From NCBI RefSeq assembly GCF_014698835.1, contig NZ_JACJTU010000001.1, forward strand, positions 310,001 to 374,000: DNA of 64,000 nucleotides. The letters run 5' to 3'. Shown here one piece after another: positions 17,156-26,589 of the stretch (its first letter is position 1; each line of letters opens with the position of its first letter). The notes under the pieces were generated by a model. That model was not told where the DNA came from, did not search any database, and saw only the letters and a program-made list of their open reading frames with translations. The DNA comes from Nostoc paludosum FACHB-159 (lineage in GTDB: Bacteria > Cyanobacteriota > Cyanobacteriia > Cyanobacteriales > Nostocaceae). Made by a program: the position numbers and the translations under genes.

Positions 17156-17758
17156 ATGAAAACATACACCAAACAAAAACTAACTTTTGATGATTTTTTG
17201 GAACAGTGCCCAGAGGAAGGTTTATATGAACTGGTAGATGGAGAAATTGTAGAAGTGCGTGCAACTAGAAATCATGATGATGTCGCCGATTTTATATTGT
17301 TTGGTTTCAACGATGAAATTAAACGTTTAAATCTGAATTACGTAGTAAAAAACACAGCAATTATCAAAACTATAACTGCTAATGGAATAGAACAAGGACG
17401 CAAACCTGATGTCAGTGTAATAGATAAAGATGTATGGCGCTCAAATCGTTCTGCTTATTCTGCACTTGAAGAACCCATCCAGTTAGCTGTAGAAGTAACA
17501 TCGACTAATTGGGAAGATGACTACATTGATAAATTAGATGAATATCAACGCTTAGGTATTAAAGAATATTGGATTGTAGATTATTTGGCAATTGGTTCAA
17601 GGGAGTATTTGGGAAATCCCAAAGTTCCAACTGTGTTTGTTTTTCTACTAGATGCTGAGGGAAAATACCAACGCACACACTTTAGGGGTTCCGAACAAAT
17701 AGTGTCACGAACTTTTCCTGAACTAACGTTAACAGCAGAGCAAATATTAACAGCTTAA
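17156..17758 (+). CDS. Uma2 family (DUF820) PD-(D/E)XK endonuclease-like protein
   Basis: This protein has 200 residues. Uma2 features are FDDFLEQCPEEGLYELVDGEIVEV, the metal-binding RKPDVSVI and LAVEVTST (acidic residue plus E-x-T), and YQRLGIKEYWIVD. The family has a restriction-endonuclease fold, is very numerous in cyanobacteria and has no settled function. It sits between the two permease genes of the importer, 14 nt after livH and 39 nt before livM, in the same direction. It looks like a cassette inserted into a working operon. Confidence 0.88.
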   Translation: MKTYTKQKLTFDDFLEQCPEEGLYELVDGEIVEVRATRNHDDVADFILFGFNDEIKRLNLNYVVKNTAIIKTITANGIEQGRKPDVSVIDKDVWRSNRSAYSALEEPIQLAVEVTSTNWEDDYIDKLDEYQRLGIKEYWIVDYLAIGSREYLGNPKVPTVFVFLLDAEGKYQRTHFRGSEQIVSRTFPELTLTAEQILTA

Positions 17759-17797
17759 GAATTGATAAAAGTGATAGCTTAATTAAAATATTTTACA

Positions 17798-18808
17798 ATG
17801 TCTGAATTTTTTTCTACTTATGAATCACCAATAGTCTACATGGTATTGGAGGCTTTATTAGGGCTATCGCTTTATTTGCCATTGATGGCTGGACAATTGT
17901 CCTTAGCTAGTCCGGGATTTTATGCTTTAGGTGGATATATTGCAGCGATTTTATCTACACAAGTTTTCATATCTACTAATACTTTATGGCCTATTCAATT
18001 ACTTTTAAAATTTTTCCCATTTACTAATAATTTATTTCCGATTCCATTACTTTTATTGGAAATGTTAATTGCTGGTTTAGTTTCTGGTATATTAGCTGTA
18101 TTAGTGGGAATTCCGGCATTGCGATTGCGGGGAATTTATTTAGCGATCGCCACCATTGCTTTTGTAGAAGTATTACGAGTTGTATCCTTAAATCTAGATA
18201 TTACAGGCGGTGCTGTAGGGATTTTTGGTATTCCTCAACCATTCCAAAGCCAACTTGAATATTTAAAGATTGCTCTGCCATTACTATTAATTAGTATGGT
18301 GTTATTTTACCGTTTAGAACGCATTCGCACCGGTAGGGCATTCATCGCCATTCGCGAAGATGAGTTAGCTGCGAGTGCGATGGGAATTAACCCCACTTAC
18401 TACAAAGTTTTAGCCTTTACTCTGGGAGCGATTCTTGCGGGTATTGTCGGTGTAATTAGCGCTCATTTTCTCAATACCTGGAATGCTCGACAAGGTACTT
18501 TTGATGCCAGTATTACCTATCTAACGATTGTCTTAATTGGTGGTTCGAGAACTTTTTTAGGTTCGGTGGTAGGTGCCATTGTCTTGAAAGTTTTATTAGA
18601 AATTATTTTGCGAAGAATAGCTGATATAGGCGGTCTGCCCATTTGGCTAGCCCAATTTCTACGCGATGGCAGATTAATTATTTATGGTTGTTTAATAGTT
18701 TTAGGGACTATATTTTTTCCCCAAGGATTTGTCACTCCAGATATTTTGAAAAAAGGTAAAAAGCAATTACTAAAGTTATTTGCCAACACATCAAAACAGA
18801 GAAGTTAA
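17798..18808 (+). CDS. livM: Branched-chain amino acid-type ABC transporter permease (LivM type)
   Basis: This protein has 336 residues and multiple membrane helices. LivM landmarks are LSLASPGFYALGGYIAAIL near the start, LRLRGIYLAIATIAFVEVLR in the middle, and the cytoplasmic coupling loop GRAFIAIREDELAASAMGINPTYYKVLAF. It is the second channel subunit of the importer. The GMC oxidoreductase gene begins 4 nt after its stop codon. Confidence 0.9.
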   Translation: MSEFFSTYESPIVYMVLEALLGLSLYLPLMAGQLSLASPGFYALGGYIAAILSTQVFISTNTLWPIQLLLKFFPFTNNLFPIPLLLLEMLIAGLVSGILAVLVGIPALRLRGIYLAIATIAFVEVLRVVSLNLDITGGAVGIFGIPQPFQSQLEYLKIALPLLLISMVLFYRLERIRTGRAFIAIREDELAASAMGINPTYYKVLAFTLGAILAGIVGVISAHFLNTWNARQGTFDASITYLTIVLIGGSRTFLGSVVGAIVLKVLLEIILRRIADIGGLPIWLAQFLRDGRLIIYGCLIVLGTIFFPQGFVTPDILKKGKKQLLKLFANTSKQRS

Positions 18809-18812
18809 TAAT

Positions 18813-20339
18813 ATGAAGACTAAATATGATTATGTTGTAATTGGTGCGGGTTCGGGGGGTTGTGTCGTTGCTAACCGATTGACGGAAGATGCCGAAACAA
18901 CTGTCTTATTGTTGGAAGCAGGGAATCCGCCTAATTTACCAGAACACGAAATTCCTCTAGGCTGGCCAAAACTTTGGGGTACAGAGGCGGACTGGGCATA
19001 TTCTACAGAAGAAGAACCCTACATCAATAACCGTAAAATCTATTGTCCGCGCGGGAAAGTCTTGGGTGGCAGCAGTGCGATCAACGCCATGATTTATATT
19101 CGAGGCAATCGGTATGATTATGACCAGTGGGATCAGTTGGGCAATGTTGGTTGGAGTTATGAAGATGTGTTGCCCTATTTCAAAAAATCTGAAAATCAGC
19201 AGCGAGAAGCATGTGAATTTCATGGGGTTGATGGATTTCTAAGTGTGACAGATCCCCTAGCGAAGAGTGTCACCTCACAAAAATTTGTGGAAGCTGCTGT
19301 TGAATTGGGTTATGGGCACAATCCTGATTTCAATGGCGCACAACAGCACGGAGCCGGATTTTATCAGTTAACAATTAAAGACGGTAAGCGGCATAGTACC
19401 GCAACGGCATTTCTACTACCGATTTTGCACCGCCCCAACTTAACTGTTACCACTGGTGCATTAGTTACTAGGTTATTGTTTGAGGGAACGCAAACCGTAG
19501 GGGTAGAATTCATCCATCAGGGAACGATACAGCAAGTTTGGATAGAACAAGAAGTGATTTTAAGTGCTGGTGCGATCGATTCGCCCAAGCTATTGATGCT
19601 CTCTGGGATTGGCAAAGCAGAACATCTAAAGAGTTTGGATATTCCTGTGGTCGTTGATTTACCTGGTGTTGGTCAGAATCTTCAAGATCACGTGCTAGTC
19701 GGCGTAGCACACGAAGCAACCCAGGATCTGCAACCAGATTTAACCAGCAATCTTGCAGAAGTTGGATTGTTCTTGCATACCGAAGGTCGTTTAGATGCTG
19801 CACCAGATTTACAGTTTTTCTCTGCCCCTATTTTGTGGACACATCCTACTTATGGGCGTTCTGTGCCTGGATTCACAGGTGCAGTTTGTATCACTAATCC
19901 CGAAAGTCGTGGTAGTGTCAACCTGGGTTCTGCTTTCCCCAAAGACCCACCCATAATTCGGATGAACTATCTGCAAAGTGAATCTGATTTGCAAAAACTC
20001 TTGGCAGGAATCAAAATTTGTCGGCAGATATTCCAATCAAGTGTATTTGATGAGTTGCGAGGAGAAGAAGTAGCCCCTGGTGCTGATAATCAGAGTGATG
20101 AAACACTTTTGGCTTACATTCGGGAAACCTGCGACAGTGTATACCATCCAGTCGGCACTTGTAAAATGGGATCTGACCGTGATTCAGTAGTAAACCCGGA
20201 ACTCAAAGTGCATGGTGTTGCCGGGTTGCGTGTAGCGGATGCATCAATTATGCCAACTATTATTACGGGAAACACAAATGCACCAACAATTATGATTGGT
20301 GAAAAAGCAGCCGATTTGATTAAAGCCGCAGCGAAATGA
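18813..20339 (+). CDS. FAD-dependent GMC oxidoreductase (choline dehydrogenase-like)
   Basis: The ATG at 18813 gives a protein of 508 residues. The Rossmann FAD motif is VVIGAGSGGCVVANRL at the N-terminus. GMC signature 1 lies around GKVLGGSSAINAMIYIRG, signature 2 around GAIDSPKLLMLSGIG, and the active-site His pair is in DSVYHPVGTCKMG and GNTNAPTIMIGEK. The family oxidises alcohols such as choline, glucose or aryl alcohols with FAD. It is embedded in the importer operon: 4 nt after livM, and its TGA overlaps the ATG of the ATPase gene. That suggests the imported compound, or its product, is its substrate, which is an inference from synteny. Confidence 0.88.
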   Translation: MKTKYDYVVIGAGSGGCVVANRLTEDAETTVLLLEAGNPPNLPEHEIPLGWPKLWGTEADWAYSTEEEPYINNRKIYCPRGKVLGGSSAINAMIYIRGNRYDYDQWDQLGNVGWSYEDVLPYFKKSENQQREACEFHGVDGFLSVTDPLAKSVTSQKFVEAAVELGYGHNPDFNGAQQHGAGFYQLTIKDGKRHSTATAFLLPILHRPNLTVTTGALVTRLLFEGTQTVGVEFIHQGTIQQVWIEQEVILSAGAIDSPKLLMLSGIGKAEHLKSLDIPVVVDLPGVGQNLQDHVLVGVAHEATQDLQPDLTSNLAEVGLFLHTEGRLDAAPDLQFFSAPILWTHPTYGRSVPGFTGAVCITNPESRGSVNLGSAFPKDPPIIRMNYLQSESDLQKLLAGIKICRQIFQSSVFDELRGEEVAPGADNQSDETLLAYIRETCDSVYHPVGTCKMGSDRDSVVNPELKVHGVAGLRVADASIMPTIITGNTNAPTIMIGEKAADLIKAAAK

Positions 20340-21106
20340 CAAACAACATTATTTTAGAAGCGAAATCACTGACTCGCCGCTTTGGGGGTTTAGTGGCGGT
20401 GAATAATGTATCTTTTACAGTCAATCAACATGAGATTTTTGGATTGATTGGCCCTAACGGTGCTGGGAAAACAACACTGTTTAATTTGATTACAGCATTT
20501 ATTCCCCTTTCTAGTGGAGAATTACGCTATCAAGGTGCTAATATTTCCCAACTCCGCCCGCATCAAATTGCAGGTTTAGGTATCGCTCGAACTTTTCAAA
20601 ATATTCGCTTATTTGGTGAATTATCAGCGTTAGAAAATATAGTAATTGCCCGACATTTGGATAATAAAAGTAATGTATTAACAGGAGTTTTAGGATTACC
20701 ACGAGGGCGTCGGGAAGAGAAAAAAAGTAAGCGAAAAGCTTTACAATTATTAGAGATGGTGGGCTTGAGCGATCGCGCCGAAGAAAAAGCAAAAAACTTC
20801 GCCTATGGTGACCAACGCCGCTTAGAAATCGCCCGCGCTTTAGCCCTAGAACCGCAAATTTTACTTCTCGATGAACCTGCTGCGGGAATGAACCCTAATG
20901 AAAAACACCAACTGAGCGAATTTATCCGCAGTCTGCGAGAACAGTTTAATTTAACAATTGTGTTGATTGAACATCACGTACCATTAGTAATGGGTTTGTG
21001 CGATCGCATTGCTGTTTTAGATTTTGGACAATTAATTGCTTTGGGCGAACCAGCTGTAGTTAGAAACGATCCGGCTGTAATTGAAGCTTATTTGGGAAAT
21101 GAATAA
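20336..21106 (+). CDS. livG: ABC transporter ATPase (LivG type)
   Basis: This protein has 256 residues. The Walker A is GPNGAGKTT, Walker B is ILLLDEPAAGMNP, the signature region YGDQRRLEIARAL replaces the usual LSGGQ, and the switch is IEHHVPLVM. The LivG-specific insert (LFGELSALENIVIARH) and the altered signature motif are normal for this subfamily. It powers import of the substrate bound by the lipoprotein at 14924. ATGA overlap with the oxidoreductase indicates translational coupling. Confidence 0.92.
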   Translation: MTNNIILEAKSLTRRFGGLVAVNNVSFTVNQHEIFGLIGPNGAGKTTLFNLITAFIPLSSGELRYQGANISQLRPHQIAGLGIARTFQNIRLFGELSALENIVIARHLDNKSNVLTGVLGLPRGRREEKKSKRKALQLLEMVGLSDRAEEKAKNFAYGDQRRLEIARALALEPQILLLDEPAAGMNPNEKHQLSEFIRSLREQFNLTIVLIEHHVPLVMGLCDRIAVLDFGQLIALGEPAVVRNDPAVIEAYLGNE

Positions 21107-21123
21107 TTTACTAACTGTGAAAG

Positions 21124-22011
21124 TTAAGCAGACAAAGTTGTGATAAATTCTTCTAAAGAATTTACAGCGATCGCGCTATCCATTAAAGTTTCTAATTTTT
21201 CTACACTCTCGTCCTCAAGCCTTACTTCCACCTCACGGGGAATTTCGCCAAAGCGTTGTCGTAATACTCGGATTAACTGCCGTTTTACACCTTGCTGAAG
21301 TCCTTGTTGAAGTCCTTGCTGAAGTCCTTGTTGAAGTCCTTGCTGAAGTCCTTCAGTTAAAATTTGTTGATACCAAGGCGATTCTCGCAATACTGCCATA
21401 TCCCACCTCATGATTTGTTGCACTAAAGGGATGTCTAACACAAAGCTAGCAAAAAATGCCAGCAATGATTCTAATTGGTTCAATTGTGCATCCGCTCGCA
21501 ATACTTGTAATGCCCGTTGCACTACTGATGGTTCTCCCCCTCCTTGGAGGATGGGTACAAACGGTAACAATGACGGTAGTGGTTGTCTAAAAACTATTTC
21601 AGCATCGACTTCCCACAAATTAATTACGCGATAATCTTGAATGGCACGTAATCCTAAAAATTCCTGCTCGTAACTACTTACAATAGTTAAGCTGGATGGG
21701 GGCGGTAAGATGTTGACGAGTACTGGGTAAGTTGGTAGTCGGTAGCGTTCTTGTGCCAAGGCAGCATAGGTTCTCATCCTTAGAGGCATATGTGCTGTAT
21801 AACGCAACTGTAGTTCATTGAGTACCAGAAAATCTCCGTGAGTAGGGCTGTATGCTTTCACCAAAACATCAGTTTCCCGGCTAACCCATTGAAACTCCGA
21901 ACCAAGAATTTCTTTTGCCACGACTTCAGGACGCTGTGTTACCCACTGTACCCATGCATCGGGAGCTAAATTAATTAATCGCTTGCTACCAATATCTGCT
22001 GCTTTTGTCAC
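21124..22011 (-). CDS. Rpn-type (RpnC/YadD-like) putative nuclease with LQQG repeats
   Basis: The GTG start gives a protein of 295 residues. The N-terminal part (ETDVLVKAYSP, FLVLNELQLRY with the E-x-Q metal site) is the PD-(D/E)XK nuclease fold of recombination-promoting or putative transposase-associated proteins common in cyanobacteria. Residues about 221-242 are a run of LQQG units encoded by near-identical 12-nt repeats (21294-21357), a likely slippage-prone spacer. A helical C-terminus follows. The gene lies on the opposite strand between the two ATPase genes of the importer, splitting the operon; it is probably a mobile accessory gene. Confidence 0.78.
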   Translation of the reverse strand: MTKAADIGSKRLINLAPDAWVQWVTQRPEVVAKEILGSEFQWVSRETDVLVKAYSPTHGDFLVLNELQLRYTAHMPLRMRTYAALAQERYRLPTYPVLVNILPPPSSLTIVSSYEQEFLGLRAIQDYRVINLWEVDAEIVFRQPLPSLLPFVPILQGGGEPSVVQRALQVLRADAQLNQLESLLAFFASFVLDIPLVQQIMRWDMAVLRESPWYQQILTEGLQQGLQQGLQQGLQQGLQQGVKRQLIRVLRQRFGEIPREVEVRLEDESVEKLETLMDSAIAVNSLEEFITTLSA

Positions 22012-22190
22012 AGGAGAGTTAATATACTTATTCGTAATTAAAGGTATACCACAAAGATTCGAGTATTCTGGCGTTAGTTTTTTACTTAATGCAATATCTA
22101 CGACGGGATGCGGCTACGTACTGTTTGAGGAAACCTATGATTGATGTATGTTAGGTTTTAAATCAAGATATTTATGGATATAAAACGCCG

Positions 22191-22922
22191 ATGAATGCCG
22201 ATAATATACCAAATTATACAATCTTAGAAATTCAAGAACTTGATGTAAATTATGGCGGGATTCAAGCTCTGAAGAAAATTAATTTAATTATAAAAAAAGG
22301 TGAGGTAGTTACTTTAATTGGTGCTAATGGTGCTGGAAAAACTACTACACTCAGGGCTATATCTAAAATAGTTAATCCTAAAAGTGGCGCAATTATCTAT
22401 GATGGGCGAAATATTACCCGCCGCCAAGCTCATGAAGTTGTGCAACTTGGTATTGCTCATTGTCCAGAAGGGCGGAGAGTATTAGCACGGCAAACGGTAT
22501 TTGATAATTTATTTTTAGGTGCTTATATTCGCTCAAATCAAGCGGAGATTAAAGAAGATATTGGGCGTCAATTTGAGCTATTTCCACGTTTGTCACAAAG
22601 ACGCAATCAACTAGCAGGAACCTTGAGTGGTGGCGAGCAACAAATGTTAGCGATCGCTCGTGCTTTAATGAGTAGACCAAAGCTATTACTTTTAGACGAA
22701 CCTAGCTTAGGTTTAGCACCTGCGATCGTCCGGGAAATTTTTTCAATTATTGAAAATCTACGGGCTACTGGTGTAACTATTTTGTTAGTTGAACAAAACG
22801 CTAATCTGGCACTACAAATTGCAGATAGAGGTTATGTTTTAGAAGCTGGCTCTATCACTTTAACAGGTGCCGCATCAGAATTAATTAGTGATGAGCGAGT
22901 GAAAAAAGCTTATTTAGGATAA
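22191..22922 (+). CDS. livF: ABC transporter ATPase (LivF type)
   Basis: This protein has 243 residues. Walker A is GANGAGKTT, the signature LSGGEQQMLAIARAL, Walker B LLLLDEPSLGLAP and the switch LVEQNANLA; CPEGRRVLARQTVFDNL is a LivF hallmark. It is the second ATP-hydrolysing subunit of the importer. It is separated from livG by the opposite-strand Rpn-type gene, so it must be expressed from its own promoter in 22012-22190 or by read-through. Confidence 0.92.
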   Translation: MNADNIPNYTILEIQELDVNYGGIQALKKINLIIKKGEVVTLIGANGAGKTTTLRAISKIVNPKSGAIIYDGRNITRRQAHEVVQLGIAHCPEGRRVLARQTVFDNLFLGAYIRSNQAEIKEDIGRQFELFPRLSQRRNQLAGTLSGGEQQMLAIARALMSRPKLLLLDEPSLGLAPAIVREIFSIIENLRATGVTILLVEQNANLALQIADRGYVLEAGSITLTGAASELISDERVKKAYLG

Positions 22923-22955
22923 TTTATTAAATTCCAACTTTGGAGTTACAAGTAT

Positions 22956-23048
22956 ATGGTAAAATCACCAACTAAACCCATAACTTTAGAAGACTTTTTC
23001 AAACTGCCATAAACAAAACCAGCGAGGGAATACATGAACGGTCAATAA
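22956..23048 (+). pseudogene. Remnant of a Uma2 family gene
   Basis: From the ATG at 22956 the frame reads MVKSPTKPITLEDFFKLP, stop, TKPAREYMNGQ, stop. Intact Uma2 proteins commonly begin with a TLEEFLKLPETKPASEYINGQ-like stretch, so the two stops replace a Glu codon and the residue after GQ. Only the first 30 codons remain. It lies 34 nt after livF, a second sign of Uma2 cassette traffic in this locus. Confidence 0.7.
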
Positions 23049-23133
23049 CGTGTTAATTCTTGATTATATTGAACATCTATGGTGAGAACAGAAACTTGCA
23101 TAAATTTTCAAATAAATTTTCAAAATCTGATTT

Positions 23134-24072
23134 TCAATAGATAACAAAATTTTCTACAATACTAATTTCTTCACTCACTATTTTGACCTGAAAAGCTTCT
23201 CCGATACCTGCAATGAAGGGTTGGAGTTGAATATGAGTAGGGGTTTCTAAGTCTATTTTATGAGGGAAGATGTGTTCAGATTCATCAATGATTGAAAGTT
23301 GTAATGATGGCAATTCTTCGCTGTCGATTGCTTCTAAACGCAAGGAAACACGTTGGCGTTGCAGGTCTTTAGGTGTGATTTCAGCAATCAGCAGAATATT
23401 TTGTGAACCTAAGTTAATTGCAGTAACTAGGGTACTTAGAGAAAGACTGCGAGTTGCATAGGATGGCGCAGGTTCTGAGTAAATATCTTTCAGGGTTTGC
23501 TGAAATATTTCAGCAATATTGATATTTTTTAACTTATTCAATAAACCTGGTTGCTGTGTTATATCTTCTGTCTGCTGTGCAGCTTTAGCAGCATAAATAT
23601 GTTCAATGAGAATATCTAGCGATCGCAGTTCATCAATCCCTATATTTACCATTTGTTGTTCGCTCACTTGATTTACAGGTAAAAAACCCATAAGTTCAAC
23701 TTCCCTGAGCATATCACTAAACTGTACACCAATATAACCAAGCAAATTTTCTGTGACTTCCAGTGGTAACTCAAAGTGTATTTGCCCTGGTAAAATTGGA
23801 CAACATGCTAATCTTTGATTGATGTCTGGTAAAACTAAATCAGCGATATCAGATATAACTTGATTAGATAATTGCCAGCAATCACTTTGCTCTAAATTTG
23901 TATGAATTCCAAGGTATTTTAAATAGCGATGCACAGCATAGACACTTAATATATTGAGGTAAACTTGCTTTCCTTTTTCAGGTGTCAGTTGTTGAGCGGC
24001 AAATTTCTTAGCTAACTGATGTGCTTTTATTGATAGAGGAACCGTAGATTTGTGCATTTTCGCCTCATTCAT
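23134..24072 (-). CDS. DUF1822 family protein
   Basis: The ATG at 24072 gives a protein of 312 residues. DUF1822 features are the N-terminal helical part with GKQVYLNILSVYAVHRYLKYLGIHTNLEQSDCWQ, the middle LPGQIHFELPLEVTENLLGYIGVQF, and the C-terminal SLRLEAIDSEELPSLQLSIIDE. The function is unknown. Its start overlaps the stop of the sigma-factor-like gene by 4 nt (ATGA), so the two are translationally coupled. In other cyanobacteria such pairs are often followed by CHAT-domain genes, which is not the case here. Confidence 0.85.
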   Translation of the reverse strand: MNEAKMHKSTVPLSIKAHQLAKKFAAQQLTPEKGKQVYLNILSVYAVHRYLKYLGIHTNLEQSDCWQLSNQVISDIADLVLPDINQRLACCPILPGQIHFELPLEVTENLLGYIGVQFSDMLREVELMGFLPVNQVSEQQMVNIGIDELRSLDILIEHIYAAKAAQQTEDITQQPGLLNKLKNINIAEIFQQTLKDIYSEPAPSYATRSLSLSTLVTAINLGSQNILLIAEITPKDLQRQRVSLRLEAIDSEELPSLQLSIIDESEHIFPHKIDLETPTHIQLQPFIAGIGEAFQVKIVSEEISIVENFVIY

Positions 24073-24776
24073 AATAAGTAATCCTGCTCCAATCCAGAAT
24101 TTAAAGCAACTTTTTGTAGATGTGATTGAATTTTTGACCAATTTCTTCTGTAGTGTGCGTAGAGGGTTTGCTCGGAAACTCCAAAATCTTGAGCGATCGC
24201 TCGCTTAGTTTCTGGTTTATCTTTTAAATAAAGTCGCTGAATAATGACTTGAAAATTACACCCAGGGTTATTTCTTAAATGTGATTTTCGCAAGATAAAA
24301 TCAGGGTCTTCATCGATATATTCTTTCAGTTTTTGAGCTATAAACCTAATATTCTGCTGTTGAATTTTCTCAATGTAGCCTTCGAGTCCGTCTAAGCGTG
24401 GAGGTTCAAACCCCGTTTCAGATATTACTTCCTTAAAGCTAATACTCATACTGTCTTCATTGAGTTGTGCATCAAGACTAATACCTTGATTTCGTTTATT
24501 TCTGATATCTTTGACTCTCCAATGTAAATTTCCGTTAACCCAACGTACCAAACTGACAGTTAGCGATGGTGGATGTTCTTCAAAATCTTGAATATTTCTC
24601 CCAAGCCACTCCCAAATTTGATCTAAGGCATCAAAGTAATCTTGATGAGAAGATTGATAAAATCCCGGTAGTTGTTGTATCTTGACTATGAGCAAAGAAA
24701 TGGCCTTGGCTCGTTGTGGACTATCTGGAGACAACTCTGAAGCTTGTCCGATCAATTCTCGAAGCTCTTCATCCAT
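24069..24776 (-). CDS. Sigma-70-like regulatory protein
   Basis: This protein has 235 residues. A helical N-terminal part is followed by VRWVNGNLHWRVKDIRNKR, resembling a divergent sigma region 2. A C-terminal helix-turn-helix (KPETKRAIAQDFGVSEQTLYAHYRRNWSKIQSHL) resembles sigma region 4. It is annotated in relatives as a sigma-70-family-like protein. Whether it binds core RNA polymerase is not established by the sequence. It heads a two-gene unit with the DUF1822 gene. Confidence 0.7.
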   Translation of the reverse strand: MDEELRELIGQASELSPDSPQRAKAISLLIVKIQQLPGFYQSSHQDYFDALDQIWEWLGRNIQDFEEHPPSLTVSLVRWVNGNLHWRVKDIRNKRNQGISLDAQLNEDSMSISFKEVISETGFEPPRLDGLEGYIEKIQQQNIRFIAQKLKEYIDEDPDFILRKSHLRNNPGCNFQVIIQRLYLKDKPETKRAIAQDFGVSEQTLYAHYRRNWSKIQSHLQKVALNSGLEQDYLL

Positions 24777-24929
24777 AGCGATTTATGCCTTTTGTTAGCC
24801 TCATCATGCAGACCTCTACAATTTTTCTCAAGCAGATTGAGAAAATTTATGCATAATTAAGAATTCAGAATTCAGAATTCAGAATTCAAAATTGATAAGG
24901 CTTTGCTCAAAGTTCTTCGGCTGACATTT

Positions 24930-26231
24930 TTAAATCCAATTGCACAATGCTGCTATGAGTAGGACGCCAAGCCCAGCTAATAGGGGTAAAGCTACGCATT
25001 TAACTAAACTTAGCGGTGGTTGTTGGGCGATGGTGGAACTCATAATCACAACCGCCGCTACTGGACTCATGGTGCGTCCCAGCTGCGCCGTCACAGATAC
25101 CAAGGTTCCAACTTTCACAGGTTCGAGATTGATTTTTGCAGCTATTGGTACGAGAACATTCATCACTGCGATCGCGGTGGCACTTCCAGAACCTGTAATT
25201 CCTGCCAAAGTAAATGGTAAAATCAAACTGGTAAACTTTGCCAACATTGCGCGATTTGCTAAAGCGTTAGTGAGAGTTTCAATTAATCCGTTGGCTTTGA
25301 TTCCCTCAGTAAAAATTGTCGCGGTAATAACTAAAGAAATAATGTTGGCATAGGCGTAACCTGCTCCTTCAAAAAATGCTGTTGGTAAACTATGCAAAGC
25401 TTTCGGAGTAGTTAACCCAGCAGCAACGATCGCAATTAACATCGCCGCAGCGATCGCTACACTATTATTAGCAAATTCTGTGGGTAGCTTGACCACTACA
25501 GGCACAACAAATAATAATATCATTGGTAGTAGTGGTATTAATGCCTTGATGTAATTTATTTCAAATTTTATTCCTAAATTTTGCTCAGTTTTAGTTATCT
25601 CCTCTGATGCAATCGTGGTCTTTTGAGATTCAATTAAAACCAAGATGCAGAAAACTATAAGTGCGGTGACACTTGCTAACAAATTAATTGGCAAAACTTG
25701 GGCGAGGATAGTAGTTGTTGATTGTCCAGTCAGTTCTGCAAGTTTGACCACTTCCACTGCACCAGGATTAAATAACTCGCCTCCCATAGAAGAACCAAGT
25801 AATAAAAGTGCGCCTGCGATAGTTGGTGCAATTCCCACAGCTAATAATAATGGTAATAAAACAGTCCCAACAATTGCAGCTGTACTAGATTGACTGACAA
25901 TTGCCATATTGACAATATATGCAGCAATAATTCCACCGGGAATTAATAGCCACTTGCCATAACGTAAAGGTGCGAGTAACAGATGTGTGAGATGGCGATC
26001 GCATTCTGTAAGTTTGAGGATATATGCAAATCCCATCGCTGTACAAATTGGCACAACTGTCTTTTCATTCGTCATTTGTTGAGTAATGATGACGAAAATT
26101 TGGGGTAATTTACCTGCAAGTAAAAATAATGCTACTGCACAGATAAATAAACTCAAACGCACGTCAAAATGCTTGAACATCAAAACAACTGCCGTCACAA
26201 TAATTATCAATGTGACTATAGTTGAAACCAT
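24930..26231 (-). CDS. DcuC-type anaerobic C4-dicarboxylate transporter family protein
   Basis: This protein has 433 residues and about 12 hydrophobic segments. The stretches GFAYILKLTECDRHLTHLLLAPLRYGKW, SQSSTAAIVGTVLLPLLLAVG and LLLGSSMGGELFNPGAVE are typical of the DcuC family. Members carry succinate, fumarate or related dicarboxylates across the plasma membrane. The real substrate in an oxygenic cyanobacterium is unclear. The gene is monocistronic. The 26232-26589 gap upstream, divergent to the phosphatase gene, has no recognisable element and no supported gene. Confidence 0.8.
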   Translation of the reverse strand: MVSTIVTLIIIVTAVVLMFKHFDVRLSLFICAVALFLLAGKLPQIFVIITQQMTNEKTVVPICTAMGFAYILKLTECDRHLTHLLLAPLRYGKWLLIPGGIIAAYIVNMAIVSQSSTAAIVGTVLLPLLLAVGIAPTIAGALLLLGSSMGGELFNPGAVEVVKLAELTGQSTTTILAQVLPINLLASVTALIVFCILVLIESQKTTIASEEITKTEQNLGIKFEINYIKALIPLLPMILLFVVPVVVKLPTEFANNSVAIAAAMLIAIVAAGLTTPKALHSLPTAFFEGAGYAYANIISLVITATIFTEGIKANGLIETLTNALANRAMLAKFTSLILPFTLAGITGSGSATAIAVMNVLVPIAAKINLEPVKVGTLVSVTAQLGRTMSPVAAVVIMSSTIAQQPPLSLVKCVALPLLAGLGVLLIAALCNWI

Positions 26232-26589
26232 CTTTAGCTCCCTGAATAACTTAGAAAAAAGAGTCAGATAATTTTGGATTTTGCATTGAAATAATCCAAA
26301 ATTATTTCACCCTCTATAAATTGCTCAGTTAATATCTTCGCAGTTATGCATCAGGATAAACGCATACAGGGGATTTCAAGAAACGTGAAGCACGCAAAGT
26401 ACGTCTCAAACCCAGCAATAAAGGCTGTTTTAGTTCTAACTTTTGAATTCTGCCACCGATAACTTTTCCAAATAAATAATATTATTAAAAATTATTACAA
26501 TTTTTGTCATATATTAATATTTGCAGCCCTGCTTGCAGATATCTATATTTGTTTAGCGGTGAATTCTATTCGCCAGAATATTTAAACCC

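Noticed and set aside
26346..26462. Plus-strand frame of 38 codons in the dcuC-phosphatase gap
   Set aside because: It is short, with no ribosome binding site and no recognisable pattern; it is compatible with chance.
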